Notes: generated by a model not told the origin, from the sequence alone. Numbered from the stretch's first letter, positions 52,259 through 61,524 are shown. The stretch: 64,000 nt of DNA from Exiguobacterium chiriqhucha RW-2 (GCF_000416965.1 NZ_ATCL01000020.1:434001-498000), one strand, 5' to 3'. A program made the numbers and translations.

Positions 52259-52846
52259 TTGTTCCATTATCCAAACGGAAAAAAGCCGCAACCTTCGGCT
52301 GGGCCGGCCCGATCGAATCCGCAGACGTATGCGAACCGAGGCATGAACCTCGAGACGCTGCTGAACGACACGAACGAGTTTTATCGGCTCCACAGTCGGG
52401 CGGTCATCCATAAGAAACCGACGCCGCTGCAAATCGTGAAAGTCGATTATCCGAAACGGAGCGCGGCGAAAGTAACCGAAGCGTATTTCAAGCAAGCATC
52501 GACGACCGATTATAATGGGGTGTATCGCGGCAAGTATATCGATTTCGAGGCAAAAGAGACGAACAATAAAACGTCGTTTCCGCTCGGAAACTTCCACGAC
52601 CACCAAATCCACCACATGCGCGAGTGTGAGCGGCATGGAGGGATTTGTTTTGTCATCATTCGGTTTAGCCGCTATAATACGCAATATGTGTTATCAACGG
52701 AGCAATTATTAGTCTGGTGGGAACAGCGCGAATCAGGACGCAAGTCGATTCCGCTCTCCTATATCGAGCAAGAAGCAATTGAAGTTCCAACCCGGGCGAT
52801 GCCGGCCATCGATTATTTGACGGCGATCGAAGCATGGCTCGATTGA
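52259..52846 (+). CDS. recU: Holliday junction resolvase RecU
   Basis: A 195-residue structure-specific endonuclease. Recognisable parts are ANRGMNLETLLNDTNEFY, the nuclease core VKVDYPKRSAAKVTEAYFKQASTTD with its Asp, and YIDFEAKETNNKTSFPL, in which Asp, Glu and Lys form the D-E-K metal site. TTG 52259 gives MFHYPNGKK, matching other RecU N termini, and AGGGGTGA lies just before it. It is followed by ponA after 21 bases. In B. subtilis ponA also neighbours recU, with the pair's roles in DNA and wall. Confidence 0.95.
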   Translation: MFHYPNGKKPQPSAGPARSNPQTYANRGMNLETLLNDTNEFYRLHSRAVIHKKPTPLQIVKVDYPKRSAAKVTEAYFKQASTTDYNGVYRGKYIDFEAKETNNKTSFPLGNFHDHQIHHMRECERHGGICFVIIRFSRYNTQYVLSTEQLLVWWEQRESGRKSIPLSYIEQEAIEVPTRAMPAIDYLTAIEAWLD

Positions 52847-52867
52847 AATAGAAGGAGTGAAGCGTGA

Positions 52868-55507
52868 ATGGAACGAAGTCGGATGGCACGTCGACAAGAC
52901 ACGACGACCAATAAACGTAAACCAGCGGCCAAAAAGCCGAAACCAAAAGCGAAGAAGTCGAAGTTTCGACGCATAATAACGATTTTAGGGATTTTATTCA
53001 TCATCGGCGTCATCGCCGGCGGCGCATACACCGCGTATGCGATCGCGACAGCACCACCGCTCGATGAAGAGAAATTGGTCGATACGTACCCGATTCAGCT
53101 GCTATCGGCTGAAGGTGAACCGCTCGAAGAGAACGGACAGATTCGCGAGTACGTCTCGATTGACGATATCTCGGAAGTGATGCAACAAGCGGTCATCTCA
53201 ATCGAGGACCGTCGTTTCTATGAACATAACGGGGTCGACTTGCGTCGCATCGGCGGTGCCGTGCTCGCGAACGTGACCGACGGCTTCGGGGCCGAAGGCG
53301 GTTCGACGATCACGCAACAGCTCGTCAAGCAGTCGTTCTTATCAACGGATAAAAAGTTGAAACGGAAACTGCAAGAGCAGTGGCTCGCCATCAAACTTGA
53401 GCGCGAATACACGAAAGAACAGATTTTAGAGATGTACTTGAACAAGAACTATTATGGTTCAGGGGCATGGGGTGTCCAAGCGGCTTCGAAGACATACTTC
53501 AATAAGCCGGTCTCGGAAGTGAACTATCAAGAGGCGGCCATCTTGGCCGGTCTCCCGCAACGTCCGAGCGCCTATGACCCAATCAGTGGTGACCAAGAGC
53601 TCACGCGTTACCGTCAAGAGCAAGTGCTCTCTTCGATGAAGCGTGACGGTCACATCACGGAAGAACAATACAATGAGGCGCTCGACGTCGAGATTGCGGA
53701 TATCATCTCGCCGGGTGCCCAATCGGAAGAAGAGTCGTATACACGTTCGATTTACGCCCGCGTCCAGGCCGAGCTCGAAGAAGACTACGGTCTCGAGCAG
53801 GCCGATATTTACGGGACGGGCTTGAAAGTATACACGTCAATCAATAAAGAGTTGCATACGAAGTTCAACAGCGACATCAAAAACAATAACGTCAATCTTC
53901 CTGCAGATCAGTTCCCAGAAGATCTTCGTATGGGTGCGACCGTGCTGAATACGAAGACGGGTGAAATCGTCGCCGTCATTGACAGCGAACAAGCGAAACA
54001 AGGCGATAAGAACTATCGCGACTATTCGCGTGAGAAACGTCAAATCGGTTCCACGGCGAAGCCGTTCTTCGATTACGGTCCAGGCATCGAGAATGCGCAA
54101 TGGTCGACGGGGAAAGTGTTGATTGATAAAGCGTTTGACGAGGACGATAACTATAAGCCACTAAACTATTACGAAGGTTTCCGCGGCGCGAATACGATGC
54201 GCTATTACTTGACGATTTCCGGTAACACCCCGGCCGTCCGTGCCTTTTATGAAGTACGCGACGAGTTCGGCCAAGACGCGATTCAATCGTTCGTCGAGAA
54301 CGTCGGCATCGAACCGTCGATGTCAGGCGACGAGATGAACGCGTCGAACGCACTCGGGACGGCGGAAGCAAGCACGACGCAAATGGCGGCTGCTTACGCT
54401 GCGCTCGGGACGAACGGGATGTACACGAAGCCGCACTTGATTCAAAAAATCGAGTTCAACGACGGATCGACGATCAATTCGCCAATCAAGGCGAAGCAGG
54501 CGATGGAAGACTATACAGCGTATATGTTAACGGACATGCTCCGTGACGTCGTCAGCGGTTCGAACGGCACGTATGAGCCTGGTGCGTTCCCGTGGGATGT
54601 TGCCGGGAAGACCGGAACAACGACCGATGAAGAGGGCGACGAGAAGGATAAATGGTTCACCGGATATACGACCGACTACTCAATCTCGGTATGGACGGGT
54701 CGTTCCAGCGCCACACCTGTATCTGTGATGAAGCCGAACTACGCCCAATACTATTTCGAGTATATGATGCAAGAAGTGACGAACGCGACGGGACAACCGG
54801 ACCGCTTCCAGCAACCGGAATCGGTGCTCTCGCTCGGCAATGAGTTGTACGTCAAAGGGACGAAACCGAAAGATTTACAGCCGGATAAACTGGCCGCTCC
54901 GACCGGCGCATCGATTGACTATGATGTGCCAGGTGAGACAGGCACACTCTCGTGGTCGTATGACACACAAGGAGTACAAGCCGCTGGCTATCAAGGTCTT
55001 TCTTTCACCGTGACGGAGACACGTCCGGACGGTAGCGAACGTGTCGTCGGGACGACCGAAGACACGAGCATCGCCATCGCCGGTCTGGCGGAAGGGCAGA
55101 CGACGTTCACGATTGTCGCCAACGCGACGAATGCGCTCGTCGGTGATCAACAATCGAGCCCACTTCAAACGTCTTACACGGTCGAACGAGGCGAAGAGCC
55201 TCCGGCCGAAGAGGAAGAAGAACCAGCCACGGAAGAGACGCCGCCTGAAGAGGAAGGCGAACCGACCGATGGCGAAAATACTGAGAACAACGGCAATAAC
55301 GAGAATAATGAAAACAGCGAAAACAATGAGAATAACGGCAACGACACGAACACCGAAGACGAGAATACGGAACCACCGACCGAAGAAGAACCACCAGCCG
55401 ATGAGACTGATGGGGAAGCGGATACGAATGGAGACGTCAGCCGTCAATCGACAGACTCGAATAGCCAGGGTAACGGCAACGGGAATGGCAACGGTGGTCG
55501 TGACTAA
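52868..55507 (+). CDS. ponA: Class A penicillin-binding protein PBP1
   Basis: An 879-residue bifunctional wall synthase. A Lys-rich cytoplasmic N terminus is followed by a membrane helix (about 36-60), a GT51 glycosyltransferase with Glu113 in IEDRRFYEH, and a transpeptidase with Ser395-x-x-Lys398 (STAK), Ser451-x-Asn453 and KTG at 581-583. Then come an FN3-like domain (about 675-770) and a low-complexity tail (about 775-879), first Glu/Pro-rich, then Asn/Glu/Gly repeats. GGAGTGA lies before ATG. gpsB, a regulator of PBP1, is downstream in the window. Confidence 0.96.
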   Translation: MERSRMARRQDTTTNKRKPAAKKPKPKAKKSKFRRIITILGILFIIGVIAGGAYTAYAIATAPPLDEEKLVDTYPIQLLSAEGEPLEENGQIREYVSIDDISEVMQQAVISIEDRRFYEHNGVDLRRIGGAVLANVTDGFGAEGGSTITQQLVKQSFLSTDKKLKRKLQEQWLAIKLEREYTKEQILEMYLNKNYYGSGAWGVQAASKTYFNKPVSEVNYQEAAILAGLPQRPSAYDPISGDQELTRYRQEQVLSSMKRDGHITEEQYNEALDVEIADIISPGAQSEEESYTRSIYARVQAELEEDYGLEQADIYGTGLKVYTSINKELHTKFNSDIKNNNVNLPADQFPEDLRMGATVLNTKTGEIVAVIDSEQAKQGDKNYRDYSREKRQIGSTAKPFFDYGPGIENAQWSTGKVLIDKAFDEDDNYKPLNYYEGFRGANTMRYYLTISGNTPAVRAFYEVRDEFGQDAIQSFVENVGIEPSMSGDEMNASNALGTAEASTTQMAAAYAALGTNGMYTKPHLIQKIEFNDGSTINSPIKAKQAMEDYTAYMLTDMLRDVVSGSNGTYEPGAFPWDVAGKTGTTTDEEGDEKDKWFTGYTTDYSISVWTGRSSATPVSVMKPNYAQYYFEYMMQEVTNATGQPDRFQQPESVLSLGNELYVKGTKPKDLQPDKLAAPTGASIDYDVPGETGTLSWSYDTQGVQAAGYQGLSFTVTETRPDGSERVVGTTEDTSIAIAGLAEGQTTFTIVANATNALVGDQQSSPLQTSYTVERGEEPPAEEEEEPATEETPPEEEGEPTDGENTENNGNNENNENSENNENNGNDTNTEDENTEPPTEEEPPADETDGEADTNGDVSRQSTDSNSQGNGNGNGNGGRD

Positions 55508-55521
55508 AACCGACTCACAGC

Positions 55522-55550
55522 AAACAGGGCGACATCAGCGCCCTGTTTTT
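55522..55550 (+). terminator. Intrinsic terminator after ponA
   Basis: AAACAGGGCG pairs with CGCCCTGTTT around a short loop, followed by Ts. Confidence 0.92.
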
Positions 55551-55597
55551 CTGTTTCGTTTGCTATAATGAAAAGAAAGCGAATAGGATGGTGACAC

Positions 55598-56158
55598 ATG
55601 GTACAACTCTCACTGAAACGCAAGATGAAAGTGTTGTTTGTGATCGACCGACTGCAAGACGATGATTTAGGTATTCCGTTACACGGTATCAACGGCTTGA
55701 AAATGAGCCGATTGCTCGTCGAGGAGTCGATTCCGTTCGGACGTTTGATTGATGATCAAGCTGTGGCCGAGGCCAGTGGCCATCCTTATTTGAAACGAAT
55801 CGGCGTCGAGACGATGTTCCTCGGCGACGAAACATTCTATCCAGAACTTCTGCGGGGCAAGCGTCAAGCGCTCTCGACGCATGAAGATTATCATAAAGCG
55901 GTGCAGCGTTACACGAAACACTTGCAAGCCGTTCATTCGAAATGCACGAAGCTACATACCATCGTCTTGTTCGGACGGTCGACGCAACGGTTGTATGACG
56001 ATGCGATCATTCGACTCGAAGAAGAGAATGGACATGTTGCCGACGCCTTCAAAGAAATGGATGTGCTGCGTTTACCTACTGTCCATCGGCTCGTACGCGA
56101 TGAACGGATCGGCGAAGTGAAAGCAATCGTGGAGCGACTCGCACCTTCGAAATCGTAA
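55598..56158 (+). CDS. Unrecognised protein between ponA and mrfA
   Basis: A 186-residue hypothetical protein. AGGATGGTGA precedes the ATG and a TATAAT lies at 55564-55569. It begins KMKVLFVIDRLQDDDLGIPLHG and ends LPTVHRLVRDERIGEVKAIVERLAP; it has no signal peptide or membrane helix. The alternation of strands and helices (VLFVID, KLHTIVLFGRS) suggests an alpha/beta fold. A vague likeness to uracil-DNA-glycosylase-type proteins is too weak to call. It is 14 bases from mrfA, so it is likely co-transcribed with mrfA-mrfB. Confidence 0.72.
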   Translation: MVQLSLKRKMKVLFVIDRLQDDDLGIPLHGINGLKMSRLLVEESIPFGRLIDDQAVAEASGHPYLKRIGVETMFLGDETFYPELLRGKRQALSTHEDYHKAVQRYTKHLQAVHSKCTKLHTIVLFGRSTQRLYDDAIIRLEEENGHVADAFKEMDVLRLPTVHRLVRDERIGEVKAIVERLAPSKS

Positions 56159-56172
56159 AGAAGGTGAACCTC

Positions 56173-58422
56173 ATGCGGAAAAAACGTTCCGTGGAAGAAA
56201 TGATCCATACGCTCAAGACCGACCCGGGCTTTTCTCAAAACGTGACACATTGGCATACAGTCGAGGCGAAACCGGCCCGCTACGCACCGATTCCGTCGAG
56301 TGTGCCGCCAGATCTTGTCCGGGTGCTGCATGGCCGGGGAATTGAACAACTGTACACCCATCAAGCAGAAGCAATCGAGCAGACGTCGCGTGGGAACTCG
56401 ACGGTCATCGTCACACCGACCGCATCCGGGAAGACGCTCTGTTACAATCTACCCGTCCTGTCGAAAATGATTGAACAACCGAACGCTCGGGCGCTCTATT
56501 TGTATCCGACGAAGGCGCTCGCTCAAGACCAAAACAGCGATTTGATGGAGATGGTCGAAGCGCTCGAGGGCGACTTGCGTTGCTTCACTTATGATGGCGA
56601 CACGGCACCGGCAGCCCGAACGAAAGTACGGGACGCCGGCAATATCGTCATCACGAATCCAGATATGTTGCATTCTGGCATCTTGCCGCATCATACGAAA
56701 TGGATTCGCTTGTTCGAGAATTTGGAGTATATCGTCGTCGATGAGCTTCATACGTATCGCGGCGTGTTCGGTAGCCATGTCGCCAACGTCTTCCGCCGCC
56801 TGAAACGGATTTGCGCCTATTACGGGAGTCATCCGAAATGGATTATGACGTCGGCGACGATTGCCAACCCGGTCGAGCTGGCTGAACTGTTGACGGAAGA
56901 AGACGTCGTCCTCGTCGACAATAACGGGGCGCCACAAGGTAAGAAGCATTTGATTTTCTATAACCCGCCCGTCGTCAATGAAGCGCTCGGCATTCGCCGG
57001 AGCGCGACGCTCGAGACGAAGCGCATCGCCTCAAAATTGGTCGAGGCGGACATCCAAACGATCGTCTTCGCCCGCTCACGCGTCAGGGTCGAGGTGTTGT
57101 TGACGTATTTACAAGAATTGACGCGGCGCGAGCTCGGTCCAAAGTCGATTGTCGGGTACCGAGGCGGTTACTTGCCGTCGGAGCGTCGCGAAATCGAGCG
57201 CCGGCTCCGTAACGGGGAGATTAAGGCCGTCGTCTCGACGAATGCGCTTGAACTCGGCGTCGATATCGGCCAATTGCAAGCGTGTGTGTTGAACGGCTAT
57301 CCGGGAACGGTCGCCTCGATGTGGCAACAAGCCGGCCGGGCCGGACGCCGTCATTCCGAGGCGCTCGTCATCTTCGTCGCCTCATCGTCATCGCTCGACC
57401 AACTCGTCGTCGAACAGCCCGATTTGATTTTAGACCGGTCTCCGGAAGCGGCTCGTCTCGACCCGAACAATTTAATCATCCTCGTCGATCATATGAAATG
57501 TGCCGCCTTCGAACTGCCTTTCCAGAAAGGGGAGCGGTTCGGCACGGTCGAGACGGAAGAGATTCTCGATTTCTTGACGGACGCCCACATCTTGCATGAA
57601 CGGGCCGATAAATATTATTGGATGACTGATGCGTTCCCGGCCCATGACATCTCGCTTCGGACGAGTGACCAAGAGAACGTCGTCATCGTCGATCAAACCG
57701 CGAAGAACCAAGTCATCGGTGAGATGGATACGTTCAGCGCGATGACGTTGCTCCACGACGAAGCCATCTATTTACATGGCGCCGAGCAGTATCAAGTCGA
57801 ACGTCTCGACTTCGAAGAGAAGAAAGCGTACGTCCGACGCGTCGACGTCGACTACTATACGGACGCCAATTTGGCAGTCGAACTGAAAGTGTTGGAAGAG
57901 AACAAGACGACCGGCGTGAAGACGTTCGGGGAAGTGTCGGTCATCGCGATGGCGACCCTGTTCAAGAAAATCAAGTTCGGGACGCATGAGAATATCGGTT
58001 CCGGACCGATTCACTTGCCGGAGCGGGAACTTCATACGACCGCGACATGGTTCACGCTCGACGAACGGTTCGCCTATTCGGAAGCCGACATGGAAGACCA
58101 GCTCGAGGCGGTCAGCGATCTGTTGCGACGCCTAGCCCCGCTCTATTTGATGTGTGACACGCTCGATCTGTTCACGACGATTCAAATGAAAGCGACGCAT
58201 ACAAATAAACCGACCGTTTATTTATATGACCGTTATCCGGGCGGCATCGGGCTGAGCGAAGCACTTTATCGCGACGCCGATGAGGTCTTGGATGCGGCCA
58301 TTCGAACGGTCGACGATTGTCCGTGCGAGAGCGGTTGTCCGCGCTGTGTCGGAATGATCGGCTACGGTGACTTTAAACAGCAGGTCGTCAGACAGTTGCA
58401 AGCATTGAAAGGAACGATATGA
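56173..58422 (+). CDS. mrfA: DEAD/DEAH-box DNA repair helicase MrfA (YprA)
   Basis: A 749-residue superfamily 2 helicase, the same length as B. subtilis MrfA, which with MrfB excises mitomycin C crosslinks independently of UvrABC. The P-loop is TPTASGKTLCYNLP, the Walker B is VVDELH, helicase C has NALELGVDIGQL and QQAGRAGRR, and the C-terminal MZB domain has the four-cysteine motif CPCESGCPRC near residue 720. ATG 56173 follows AAGAAGGTGA; a GTG at 56164 lies within it. The end overlaps mrfB by ATGA. Confidence 0.94.
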   Translation: MRKKRSVEEMIHTLKTDPGFSQNVTHWHTVEAKPARYAPIPSSVPPDLVRVLHGRGIEQLYTHQAEAIEQTSRGNSTVIVTPTASGKTLCYNLPVLSKMIEQPNARALYLYPTKALAQDQNSDLMEMVEALEGDLRCFTYDGDTAPAARTKVRDAGNIVITNPDMLHSGILPHHTKWIRLFENLEYIVVDELHTYRGVFGSHVANVFRRLKRICAYYGSHPKWIMTSATIANPVELAELLTEEDVVLVDNNGAPQGKKHLIFYNPPVVNEALGIRRSATLETKRIASKLVEADIQTIVFARSRVRVEVLLTYLQELTRRELGPKSIVGYRGGYLPSERREIERRLRNGEIKAVVSTNALELGVDIGQLQACVLNGYPGTVASMWQQAGRAGRRHSEALVIFVASSSSLDQLVVEQPDLILDRSPEAARLDPNNLIILVDHMKCAAFELPFQKGERFGTVETEEILDFLTDAHILHERADKYYWMTDAFPAHDISLRTSDQENVVIVDQTAKNQVIGEMDTFSAMTLLHDEAIYLHGAEQYQVERLDFEEKKAYVRRVDVDYYTDANLAVELKVLEENKTTGVKTFGEVSVIAMATLFKKIKFGTHENIGSGPIHLPERELHTTATWFTLDERFAYSEADMEDQLEAVSDLLRRLAPLYLMCDTLDLFTTIQMKATHTNKPTVYLYDRYPGGIGLSEALYRDADEVLDAAIRTVDDCPCESGCPRCVGMIGYGDFKQQVVRQLQALKGTI

Positions 58423-59576
58423 AAGCAAAACTATCACGACTCATTAAAACGAATGAACCGAAACAGGTGACCGTGACGCCGGACGACGTCGAACAGGCGA
58501 AGTGGCGCGAGCGCGGCGGAGAGATTTTGACGTTCGAACAAGAGTGGTGCGTCCGCTTGAAACAGATTTATCCACTCGATGAGACGTATCATGATTATAC
58601 GTTCGGAGAGGCGAAAGCCTCGCTCGCGACATCGACCCATCCGTTCTTTCAAGTCGATGTGCCATCTGAACAGGTATTGTTCATGGACACCGAGACGACC
58701 GGGCTTCGCGGCTCCGGCACCTCAATCTTTTTAATCGGCTTCGCGCGCTTCCAAGACGATCATCTGGAGATGATTCAGTACGTGTTGCCGCACCCGGCAT
58801 TCGAGACGGCGTTCTACTATCACTTCTTGAATGACATCGGCGACGAGGTTCGTTTCGTGACGTATAACGGCAAGTCGTTCGACTGGCCCCAAATCAAAAC
58901 AAGGCATACGTTTGTCCGTTCGAAAGTGAAGGCGCTCCCGGCTGTCGGCCACGTCGATTTGTTGCATGCCTCACGTCGTCTGTTGAAACCGACACTTGAA
59001 TCGGTCTCGCTCAAAGCGGTCGAGGCCCACTTCGGTCATGCCCGGACGGACGACATGCCTGGCTTTTTGGCGCCGATGCACTATTTTCAATACGTGAAAG
59101 AACGGGAACCGGATATCATCCAGCCCGTCATCGAACACCACCATGCTGACTGTTTGAGTCTTGTCTCACTCTATAAACGGCTCTGTCATCTCGTCGAAGC
59201 CGATGAGACGCCGTTCGGGGAAGAGCGGGCCCACTGGTTGAACGATCTCGGTAACGCCGAGGCGGCGCTTCAAGAATATGAGCGGCTTGAACAACCGACG
59301 AAACGTGCCTTGATGCGTCAAGCCCTGCTGTTAAAACGGACCGGCCAGATGGAGCAGGCGTTGCCGCTGTTCGAACAGGTCGGTACGGTCGAGGCATTCG
59401 TCGAGTTGGCGAAATATGCCGAACATCATCAAAAAGACATCAACCGAGCCATCACGTTCACCGAGCAGGCGCTGACGCTCTCGGAACGGAAAGAGACGGT
59501 GCTTCGACAGACCGCCTTGACCGAGATGCGGGCACTCCGTCACCGGATGAATCGGTTAGAAAGGAAGCGGTCATGA
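58419..59576 (+). CDS. mrfB: DEDD exonuclease MrfB (YprB)
   Basis: A 385-residue metal-dependent exonuclease working with MrfA. Its DEDD residues are in MDTETTGLRGSG (Asp, Glu), YNGKSFDWP (Asp) and HHHADCLSL (Asp). The C-terminal third looks like TPR helices (RALMRQALLLKRTGQMEQALPLFEQ). ATGA overlaps with mrfA before and ypsA after make a translationally coupled chain. Confidence 0.93.
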   Translation: MKAKLSRLIKTNEPKQVTVTPDDVEQAKWRERGGEILTFEQEWCVRLKQIYPLDETYHDYTFGEAKASLATSTHPFFQVDVPSEQVLFMDTETTGLRGSGTSIFLIGFARFQDDHLEMIQYVLPHPAFETAFYYHFLNDIGDEVRFVTYNGKSFDWPQIKTRHTFVRSKVKALPAVGHVDLLHASRRLLKPTLESVSLKAVEAHFGHARTDDMPGFLAPMHYFQYVKEREPDIIQPVIEHHHADCLSLVSLYKRLCHLVEADETPFGEERAHWLNDLGNAEAALQEYERLEQPTKRALMRQALLLKRTGQMEQALPLFEQVGTVEAFVELAKYAEHHQKDINRAITFTEQALTLSERKETVLRQTALTEMRALRHRMNRLERKRS

Positions 59577-60118
59577 AAGTTGTCGCCATCACAGGATATC
59601 GTCCACATGAGCTCGGCATCTTCAAAGCCGACCATCCTGGCATCGATATCATCAAAGAAGCTTACGAGCGAAAAATAATGGAAGCGATCGAGCTTGGGGC
59701 CGAATGGTTCATCTTTAGTGGCACGAACGGTTGTGAATTGTGGGCTGGAGAAGTATTGTTAGAGTTAAGAGAATCTTATCCAATCAAAATTGCCGTGTTT
59801 CCACCTTTTTTACAGATGGAAGAGAAGTACAAGCCGTTTGAACAAGAACTGTTCATCCGCTTGCAGCTCGAGGCTGACTTTTTTGAACCGCTGACCCAAC
59901 GTCCGTACGAGGACCCGAGCCAATTGCGCGCAAAAACCGCCTTCTTTTTGGACAAAGCAGCAGGATTAATCACGCTGTATGACGAAGAGACGGGGGGAAG
60001 CCCTCGTTTTCTCGTCGAAGGGGCTAAACGAAAACACCAGATGGAGTTATTCTTGATTACGCCGGAAGAGTTACGTGTAATCGAAGAAGAAAAACAATGG
60101 GAACAACATTGGGAGTGA
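59573..60118 (+). CDS. ypsA: YpsA (SLOG superfamily, DUF1273)
   Basis: A 181-residue cytoplasmic protein of the YpsA group of the SLOG nucleotide-binding superfamily. The Rossmann glycine patch is in AITGYRPHELGIF, and the GAEWFIFSGTNGCELWAGEV segment supplies a conserved Gly and Glu. In B. subtilis and S. aureus YpsA influences cell division and oxidative stress resistance. It overlaps mrfB and precedes gpsB, with which it is conserved across Firmicutes. Confidence 0.93.
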   Translation: MKVVAITGYRPHELGIFKADHPGIDIIKEAYERKIMEAIELGAEWFIFSGTNGCELWAGEVLLELRESYPIKIAVFPPFLQMEEKYKPFEQELFIRLQLEADFFEPLTQRPYEDPSQLRAKTAFFLDKAAGLITLYDEETGGSPRFLVEGAKRKHQMELFLITPEELRVIEEEKQWEQHWE

Positions 60119-60123
60119 AAATC

Positions 60124-60423
60124 ATGCAGACCGAACTAACAGCTGAAGCCATTTATAAACAAGAATTCAAAACCGCCCTCCGTGGCTACTCACAAGAAGA
60201 AGTCGACCAGTTTTTGGACGTCGTCATCCGCGATTACGAGAAGATGACGAAAGAAATCGAACGGTTGCGCCAAGAGAACGAGTCGCTTCGTCGCGGTTCG
60301 AACGAACAAGCAGCAGAACCGGTCAAACCGGCCCAGCCTGTCGCGTCGAACTATGACATGTTGCGACGCATCTCGAATTTAGAAAAGGCCGTCTTCGGAA
60401 AACAGGTCGGTCCAAGCGAATAA
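60124..60423 (+). CDS. gpsB: Cell-cycle protein GpsB
   Basis: A 99-residue DivIVA-like protein that links PBP1 to the division and elongation machinery. The N-terminal lipid/partner-binding domain has KQEFKTALRGYSQEEVDQFLD, including the conserved Arg-Gly-Tyr, followed by a coiled coil (MTKEIERLRQENESLRR) and a C-terminal helix (YDMLRRISNLEKAVFG). ATG 60124 follows GGGAGTG; an in-frame ATG at 60097 lies within ypsA. In B. subtilis rnpB follows; here only 18 bases separate it from the next gene. Confidence 0.95.
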   Translation: MQTELTAEAIYKQEFKTALRGYSQEEVDQFLDVVIRDYEKMTKEIERLRQENESLRRGSNEQAAEPVKPAQPVASNYDMLRRISNLEKAVFGKQVGPSE

Positions 60424-60441
60424 AGGGAGGAGGTGGAGAAG

Positions 60442-61017
60442 ATGTTACAAGTATTGACGGCCGTCAAGAAAGAACCTGAGAAACGACAGACGAAAGGCTT
60501 GTTCCGCACGAAAGAAGAAGTCATCACACCACCGAAATCGTACACGGACGAGATCGTCGAGATCATTCGTCATACATGTCGCTTTGATTGGATGATGATT
60601 GAACACGTCCAGCTCGGCGATGACGTGCTCGATTATGTGTTGGTCGGACCGAAGGGCGTCTTTTTAGTCCGCATCAACCGGACGACGTCGGCCGTCCATA
60701 TGACGAACCGAGATTGTCGTCTCGAGACGCCGCTCGGTTGGAAAAACATCTATCCGCATCCGATGGAAGAACTTGAGCGGATGACGAAGCACGTCCGGAG
60801 TGTCTTGAAGAGGCAATGCGGACAAGCTGTTCCCGTCACGTCATTTTTAATATTCCCGGAGACACCACGTCTCAAAGTGGAACGCATCAAAGCGAACTGT
60901 GCCGAGACGTTCGATGTGATTGACGATGTCATCACGAAGACGAAGCTCGAGCTGTTGTCTGAGGCGACGATTAAACATATCGCCTACTATTGCTCGGAGC
61001 GGCAAGTACATAAATGA
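60442..61017 (+). CDS. NERD-domain-like protein, active site apparently degenerate
   Basis: A 191-residue protein. The middle part, IEHVQLGDDVLDYVLVGPKGVFLVRINRTT (in pieces), follows the NERD nuclease-related pattern in which an internal VG(P)xGVFxIExK holds the catalytic Glu and Lys. Here those positions read VRINR, so the E-x-K pair is missing and catalysis is doubtful. ATG 60442 follows GGGAGGAGG by 8 bases. It follows gpsB closely and ends in a strong terminator. Confidence 0.7.
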   Translation: MLQVLTAVKKEPEKRQTKGLFRTKEEVITPPKSYTDEIVEIIRHTCRFDWMMIEHVQLGDDVLDYVLVGPKGVFLVRINRTTSAVHMTNRDCRLETPLGWKNIYPHPMEELERMTKHVRSVLKRQCGQAVPVTSFLIFPETPRLKVERIKANCAETFDVIDDVITKTKLELLSEATIKHIAYYCSERQVHK

Positions 61018-61134
61018 AAATGGCGCTGAAGAGTCAGCGCCATTTTCATTGTGCCCGGTCGGACAAATACAAAGGCTGCAGACGATGTTAATGTCTACAG
61101 CCTGACACAACGGCGCTGTAGTTTAAGCGCCGTT
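61017..61134. terminator. Cluster of three hairpins between converging genes
   Basis: A perfect 12-bp stem 61017-61028/61035-61046 with T tail; an 11-bp stem with one mismatch 61073-61083/61093-61103, T-rich on its left side for the minus strand; and a third, AACGGCGCT/AGCGCCGTT at 61109-61134, followed by Ts. Together they insulate the two converging genes. Confidence 0.85.
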
Positions 61135-61135
61135 T

Positions 61136-61429
61136 TTATTTCAATAATTGTCGAGCCTTCTGTTCGTCTTTGCGATGGACGAACAAGGCGACCCGGTCGT
61201 CCAAGTTTTTGGCGAGCGGGCGGAACAGGCGGCCGGTCGGTAAACCGTGCTCGACGCGACACGTGATGCCTTGTTCTGTTAAGTACGTATAGTCGTCAAG
61301 TAGCGCCTCGCCTTGTTTGCCGAACGCCTCACCGAAGCGGACCCACTGCAAGTTGCGGACGGCGCGGATCGAGACGAGCACGACGAATGTGATGCCTAAG
61401 ACGATAATTAAAATAGTTTCCAAATTCAA
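61136..61429 (-). CDS. Small membrane-anchored protein with DUF2007-like domain
   Basis: A protein of about 97 residues: one N-terminal membrane helix (LETILIIVLGITFVVLVSI) then a soluble domain ending DDRVALFVHRKDEQKARQLL, reminiscent of the small ferredoxin-like signal-transducing DUF2007 proteins. Start is uncertain: TTG 61429 has AAGGGG 9 bases upstream; TTG 61438 abuts that RBS. Function unknown. Confidence 0.6.
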   Translation of the reverse strand: MNLETILIIVLGITFVVLVSIRAVRNLQWVRFGEAFGKQGEALLDDYTYLTEQGITCRVEHGLPTGRLFRPLAKNLDDRVALFVHRKDEQKARQLLK

Positions 61430-61524
61430 AGCGTTCAACCCCTTCTTTACATAATTTTAAGGGCGCAACCGCTTGAAAGCAACAACGATGGACCGGTATA
61501 CTCAAAAGAAAGTGGGGGATGACT

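Noticed and set aside
52147-52413. An 88-codon frame upstream of and overlapping recU
   Set aside because: It overlaps recU in another frame, lacks an RBS and has no convincing composition; the DNA looks like leader sequence.
55190-55500. Repetitive Asn/Glu/Gly codons at the end of ponA as a possible DNA repeat or frameshift
   Set aside because: The frame stays open and such low-complexity tails are normal for PBP1 of Bacillales.
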